From contig QZJM01000010.1 of NCBI GenBank assembly GCA_003605065.1, forward strand, positions 1 through 32,526: a stretch of 32,526 bases of DNA, written 5' to 3'. The position numbers and the translations under genes were made by a program. Positions 31,324 to 32,526 of this stretch are shown here, one piece after another (position 1 is the stretch's first letter; each line of letters starts with the position of its first letter). The DNA comes from Dethiobacter sp. (GTDB taxonomy: Bacteria > Bacillota > Dethiobacteria > DTU022 > UBA8154). The notes under the pieces were generated by a model. The model worked only from the letters and a program-made list of their open reading frames with translations, ran no database searches and was not told where the DNA came from.

Positions 31324-32526
31324 ATGAAGGTAGCCGTTATCGGTGGAGGTCCAGCCGGTTTGACAGCTGCCAGAACTGCAGCGGAAAACGGTTTAGAGGT
31401 AACGCTTTTTGAACGTTACAGAATAGGAGAACGGATTAATTGTGGAGAGGGTTTTTTTGACCTGCTGGGAATATGGGGAAAACCGGAAGCCGGGGTTCTT
31501 TTCCAGGTTAAAGAGATTCTTTTTAAAATAAACAATTTTTACCGGATTGACAGCAGCAGGTTGAATGTATGGATGGTAGACAGATTTAACTGGCAGCATC
31601 ATTTATCGGAGATGGCCCGTCAGGCTGGAGTAAATATTCTGGAAGAAACTCCTGTCAGTGTTAAAGATATGGCGCTGGTCAGGCGGGATTTTGACTGGGT
31701 GATAGATGCCAGCGGTATTTCCGCTATTACATTAAAATCCCGGGGGAATACCGGTGAAAACAGAAGCCGCTGTGCCGTAACCTTACAGTATAAACTGGAG
31801 GGAGACTTTTCCTGTTTTAAGGATTCCTTGAAGGCGGTGCTCGAACCCCATTACCAGGGTTATTACTGGATTTTTCCCAAGGTAACGGCAGTAAAGGGGA
31901 TCGCCAATGTGGGAATCGGTTTCTTTAATAACTCTACAGGAAAAATAAATTTAAAAAAAGAATTGTTCCGCATTTTGTACCAGGAAAATCTACAAGGTTA
32001 TACCATTCTGGAATGCAGAGGAGGAAGAATTCCCCTGCAGCAGGCATCACCCTTTTTAAGAAATAATACCCTGCTGGTGGGAGATGCTGCCGGCCTTGCT
32101 TCTCCTCTTCATGGAGGAGGCCTGGATATGGCCTTGCTTAGCGGGAAATTAGCTGCTCTCTCGCTATTACGGGGAGCGCCTCAGGCGTACGAACAGCTTC
32201 TCCGGCAAAAAATAAAACATAAAATCGCTTACGAAGAAAAGATTTATGAACTTTGGGAACGTTATGGGATTGATTTTATGGAAAAAGCTCATCAAGGTGT
32301 CTCGGCTGAACCCTTCTTACCAACTAAAGGTGTGAGCGGCACCATTATTGACATTGAAACTGGTGGATTAGCCGTATCTGAATGTTCAAAACAAAGATTA
32401 GTGTACTTGAAACGAAAAGACATACCGAAGCGATTATGTACCGATCCAAAACTACAGAAACAGTTAGTAGATGATATCGAAGGAAACGAAAATGAAATGA
32501 TTGAAATGGAAAGCGACGATCCAAGA
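31324..32526 (+). CDS. Geranylgeranyl reductase-type FAD oxidoreductase, 3' end off-window and possibly chimeric
   Basis: An open frame of 401 codons runs from ATG 31324 to the window end. Residues 2-30 form an FAD-binding Rossmann motif (VAVIGGGPAGLTAARTAAE), with ERINCGEG and later GDAAGLASPLHGGGLDMALLSG, the second FAD motif of the geranylgeranyl reductase / digeranylgeranylglycerophospholipid reductase group. In bacteria these enzymes reduce isoprenoid or other double bonds; the substrate here is unknown. Up to about residue 322 the protein looks like one family. From about codon 323-333 onward (DIETGGLAVSEC to MIEMESDDPR) it is acidic, hydrophilic and unlike the family. Codon use shifts to A/T-rich with many CGA and TTA. 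See findings. Expressed from its own predicted promoter. Confidence 0.75.
   Translation, partial: MKVAVIGGGPAGLTAARTAAENGLEVTLFERYRIGERINCGEGFFDLLGIWGKPEAGVLFQVKEILFKINNFYRIDSSRLNVWMVDRFNWQHHLSEMARQAGVNILEETPVSVKDMALVRRDFDWVIDASGISAITLKSRGNTGENRSRCAVTLQYKLEGDFSCFKDSLKAVLEPHYQGYYWIFPKVTAVKGIANVGIGFFNNSTGKINLKKELFRILYQENLQGYTILECRGGRIPLQQASPFLRNNTLLVGDAAGLASPLHGGGLDMALLSGKLAALSLLRGAPQAYEQLLRQKIKHKIAYEEKIYELWERYGIDFMEKAHQGVSAEPFLPTKGVSGTIIDIETGGLAVSECSKQRLVYLKRKDIPKRLCTDPKLQKQLVDDIEGNENEMIEMESDDPR

Overview
The window looks like chromosome of a spore-forming, anaerobic Clostridia, most like the Peptococcaceae/Desulfotomaculales type. Support for this comes from an alpha/beta-type small acid-soluble spore protein, a (wrecked) gerA-type germination operon, the rplU-rpmA-obgE-nadD-yqeK-rsfS cluster, a selenocysteine-containing SelD, a clostridial HutP-family protein, and the phoPR-pstSCAB-phoU block. 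The species cannot be fixed from sequence alone. No tRNA, rRNA or CRISPR array was seen.

Layout. (1) 1-3640: debris. A DUF4338/IS66-type transposon remnant runs straight into the middle of gerAA, followed by frameshifted and internally deleted gerAC and gerAB; only a small trailing membrane protein is intact. (2) 3700-6330: a nucleotidyltransferase/phosphomannomutase-like fusion protein. (3) 6359-12000: translation and ribosome-assembly block: L21 leader and rplU, a decayed prp remnant, rpmA, obgE, nadD, an RRM protein, yqeK, an LCP/LytR_C protein and rsfS. (4) 12028-14530: a MoaD-like sulfur carrier, a ThiF/HesA-like activating enzyme and selD, whose true start lies upstream of an in-frame UGA (Sec17). 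(5) 14597-16600: spore protein, PIN-domain remnant, a LarA-family nickel racemase and a small membrane protein. (6) 16776-22850: a FadR-type GntR regulator with a palindromic site over its own start point, then a five-gene branched-chain-amino-acid-type ABC importer ending in a strong terminator. (7) 22887-23860: a HutP-family gene on the minus strand and, just upstream on the same strand, a roughly 427-nt non-coding element with the hallmarks of a large structured RNA. (8) 23912-31220: the phosphate regulon: phoP, phoR, a six-repeat Pho-box array, pstS, pstC, pstA, pstB and phoU. (9) 31324-end: a geranylgeranyl-reductase-type flavoprotein whose last ~70 codons look foreign.

How it fits together. 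PhoR senses phosphate limitation through PstSCAB/PhoU and phosphorylates PhoP, which should bind the 11-bp-spaced repeats upstream of pstS. The GntR regulator, LarA homologue and Liv-type importer plausibly form one locus for uptake and stereochemical conversion of a 2-hydroxy acid or amino acid; the substrate is unknown. MoaD-like, ThiF-like and SelD point to molybdenum/tungsten cofactor and selenium metabolism, as expected in anaerobes using such oxidoreductases.

The most unusual item is the structured element at 23414-23840 (minus). It has a 17-bp closing stem followed by U8, two copies of a nested stem module, a GGAA tetraloop, and G:U pairs that form mostly when the minus strand is read. 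It sits beside an RNA-binding-type HutP homologue that has no histidine-utilisation genes nearby. I cannot exclude a match to a known RNA family without a covariance-model search.
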